Source of the DNA: Paenibacillus chondroitinus NBRC 15376
GTDB taxonomy: Bacteria; Bacillota; Bacilli; Paenibacillales; NBRC-103111
Assembly (NCBI RefSeq): GCF_004000765.1
Contig: NZ_BILW01000039.1
Coordinates: 1-60,811 of the forward strand
Reading direction: 5' to 3'
DNA: 60,811 nucleotides
Below the pieces are notes generated by a model. It was not told the origin of the DNA. It did no database searches and saw nothing but the letters and a program-made list of their open reading frames with translations. Shown here in pieces: positions 59,608 through 60,811 of the stretch. The position numbers and the translations under genes are program-made. Every line of letters begins with the position of its first letter. The stretch's first letter is position 1.

Positions 59608-60696
59608 ATGACAACCCAATTAGTACAATTAAAATCGGCAGATTTGCAGAGAGTAGAGCAGGAAGCGAAACAAATGCTCCAAAAAGTATCGACCACGGAT
59701 GACATGGAATTAGAAGTCCTGATAGACTCCATCGGTCGTATGGGTTCCAAAACCATGGAGCAAGCGGGTCAATCCTTAGCCATGTTAGAGCGCCCCGTGA
59801 ATGAATTGATGTCCGGCAAACGATCGGAAGTTCAAAACAACATTTTGAAACTTCGTCATGAAATCGATTCTTTGAGCAAAAGCAAGCAGTTGGGTTTTTT
59901 CGAAAAAATCATGAAAAAGACACCGCTGAAAAACTATATTTATAAATATCAGTCCGTAAAAACGAACGTGAATGCGATCGTCCAATCGCTTCGCAATGGC
60001 AAGGAAACACTGGAAGAAAATATGGCTTACATGAAAACATTGAAGAAAAACTCTTTAGAATCGGTCTACAACCTTCAAATGCGGATTGCCATGGGCGAGA
60101 ACTTAAAGCAGTTGTTTGAAACGGAGATTAGCAAGCCGGAAAATGAAGGGCGTAAGGTTCATCTGGAAAGAGGCCTTCGTAAAGTAGTGACGCGTATCCA
60201 GTCATTCCAGGAAATGGTCATCCTCTATCAGCAAGCGATTGCGGGTACGGATATCATCAATGACAATAATGATAAGCTTATCGATGCTGTTGATGCGACA
60301 ATCGACAAAACGCAGAATTTACTTACTGTATCCGCGATGATTTCGATGGCGATCGAGGATCAAGTACAAACCATTGATGCAGTCAATTCGGCGAACGCGA
60401 CACTTAATAAAATGTTTGAGGACAACTCGCGGTTGTTGAAAGAAACGACGCAGAAAACGAACGAGCTGCTTGGGAACTCGGGCTTACAGATGGATTCCAT
60501 TGAGCGTGGAATGAATGATCTCTTCAGTGCGCTGGATCTATTCGAACAGTCCAATCGGACAATCATTCAATCGGCTACGGAGCACACGAAAAGGCTCGGG
60601 AACATTAGCCAGCAGATGACCCAGCGACTCGGCTTAATGCCTGGCAATAAAACAATTGCTGAGAAAGACGCTGAGCTTAGCGGACTTTTAGAATAA
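59608..60696 (+). CDS. TelA/YaaN-family toxic anion resistance protein
   Basis: A 362-residue, almost wholly helical cytosolic protein of the TelA (PF05816) family. LEVLIDSIGRMGSKTMEQAGQSLAMLERPVNELM, LGFFEKIMKKTPLKNYIYKYQSVKTNVNAIV and the long C-terminal coiled-coil segments are characteristic. Family members were linked to tellurite and cell-envelope stress tolerance; the mechanism is not known. AAAGGAGG precedes the ATG, and only 14 bp separate it from the XpaC-like gene, so they are co-transcribed. Confidence 0.88.
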   Translation: MTTQLVQLKSADLQRVEQEAKQMLQKVSTTDDMELEVLIDSIGRMGSKTMEQAGQSLAMLERPVNELMSGKRSEVQNNILKLRHEIDSLSKSKQLGFFEKIMKKTPLKNYIYKYQSVKTNVNAIVQSLRNGKETLEENMAYMKTLKKNSLESVYNLQMRIAMGENLKQLFETEISKPENEGRKVHLERGLRKVVTRIQSFQEMVILYQQAIAGTDIINDNNDKLIDAVDATIDKTQNLLTVSAMISMAIEDQVQTIDAVNSANATLNKMFEDNSRLLKETTQKTNELLGNSGLQMDSIERGMNDLFSALDLFEQSNRTIIQSATEHTKRLGNISQQMTQRLGLMPGNKTIAEKDAELSGLLE

Positions 60697-60701
60697 AAAA
60701 G

Positions 60702-60738
60702 AGCGAGGTTGCCCTACGTATGGGGCAGCCTCGTTTTA
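60702..60738 (+). terminator. Rho-independent terminator
   Basis: CGAGGtTGCCC pairs with GGGCAgCCTCG across a short loop; TTTT follows. The remaining bases to the window end show no gene. Confidence 0.85.
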
Positions 60739-60811
60739 GTAAAAAGATAATTTATCGAATGTACTCAAACAAATATTTTTCGTTGTAAAGATGGCTGTTC
60801 AGCAAAGTTGA

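Noticed and set aside
1..60811. CRISPR arrays, tRNA or rRNA genes, insertion sequences, prophage
   Set aside because: I saw no regularly spaced direct repeats, cloverleaf patterns, transposase motifs or phage genes on either strand.

Overview
The window reads as a chromosomal stretch of a Paenibacillus-like, spore-forming Firmicute. The grounds are a gerK-type germinant receptor operon in the order A-C-B, an S-layer-homology protein fused to a GH18 domain, LplA/LplB/AraQ-type sugar ABC transporters without their own ATPase, YesM/YesN-type regulators, an XpaC/TelA pair, frequent TTG/GTG starts behind strong AGGAGG ribosome sites, and many Rho-independent terminators. I see no rRNA, tRNA, CRISPR array, transposase, integrase or phage gene.

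Layout. 1-5.4 kb: a repeat copy, a P-loop kinase-like protein, a DinB-fold protein, a beta-lactamase-fold hydrolase, a PhyH dioxygenase next to an AraC regulator, and an APH-type phosphotransferase. 5.6-7.3 kb: an aldo/keto reductase and a small HD hydrolase. 7.4-14.8 kb: a membrane AraC-type sensor regulator, an ABC importer (two permeases and a binding lipoprotein), an ACMSD-type amidohydrolase and a small Rieske protein. 14.9-29 kb: a YesN-like response regulator, a second importer, a Gfo/Idh-like protein, a convergent Gfo/Idh plus FAD-oxidoreductase operon, then an SGNH hydrolase, a third binding lipoprotein and a YesM-like kinase. 29-33 kb: a small CxxC protein and cysJI. 33-38.5 kb: two proteins of uncertain function, a methyltransferase, an ECF sigma factor with a membrane partner, and an oxalate-decarboxylase-like bicupin. 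38.6-47.6 kb: two RibD-C/DHFR-like reductases, a lipoprotein, NUDIX, SLH-GH18, an orphan binding lipoprotein, a Cys-cluster/pentapeptide protein, a membrane protein, a GNAT, and a nicotianamine-synthase-like protein. 47.8-51.6 kb: the gerK-type operon. 51.7-54.2 kb: PadR, a protein kinase, a His-rich microprotein and EcsC. 54.2-58.7 kb: an AraC regulator divergent from a kdgD-like, UxuA-like and aldehyde dehydrogenase operon that should feed a sugar acid towards 2-oxoglutarate. 58.9-60.7 kb: XpaC-like and TelA.

The strongest non-obvious signal is a shared promoter architecture in the second sugar-utilisation locus. A 21-bp element (19 of 21 positions identical) lies upstream of the permease operon on + (16613-16633) and of the FAD-oxidoreductase operon on - (24349-24329). 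In both places a -10-like TACA(C/A)T starts exactly 52 nt from the start of the element, and no good -35 is present. I infer one activator for both operons, probably the YesN-like regulator at 14922. Its likely YesM-like kinase lies about 10.6 kb away at 27121 instead of next to it. A second notable signal is an 11-bp stem that would bury the ribosome site and start codon of the SLH-GH18 gene.
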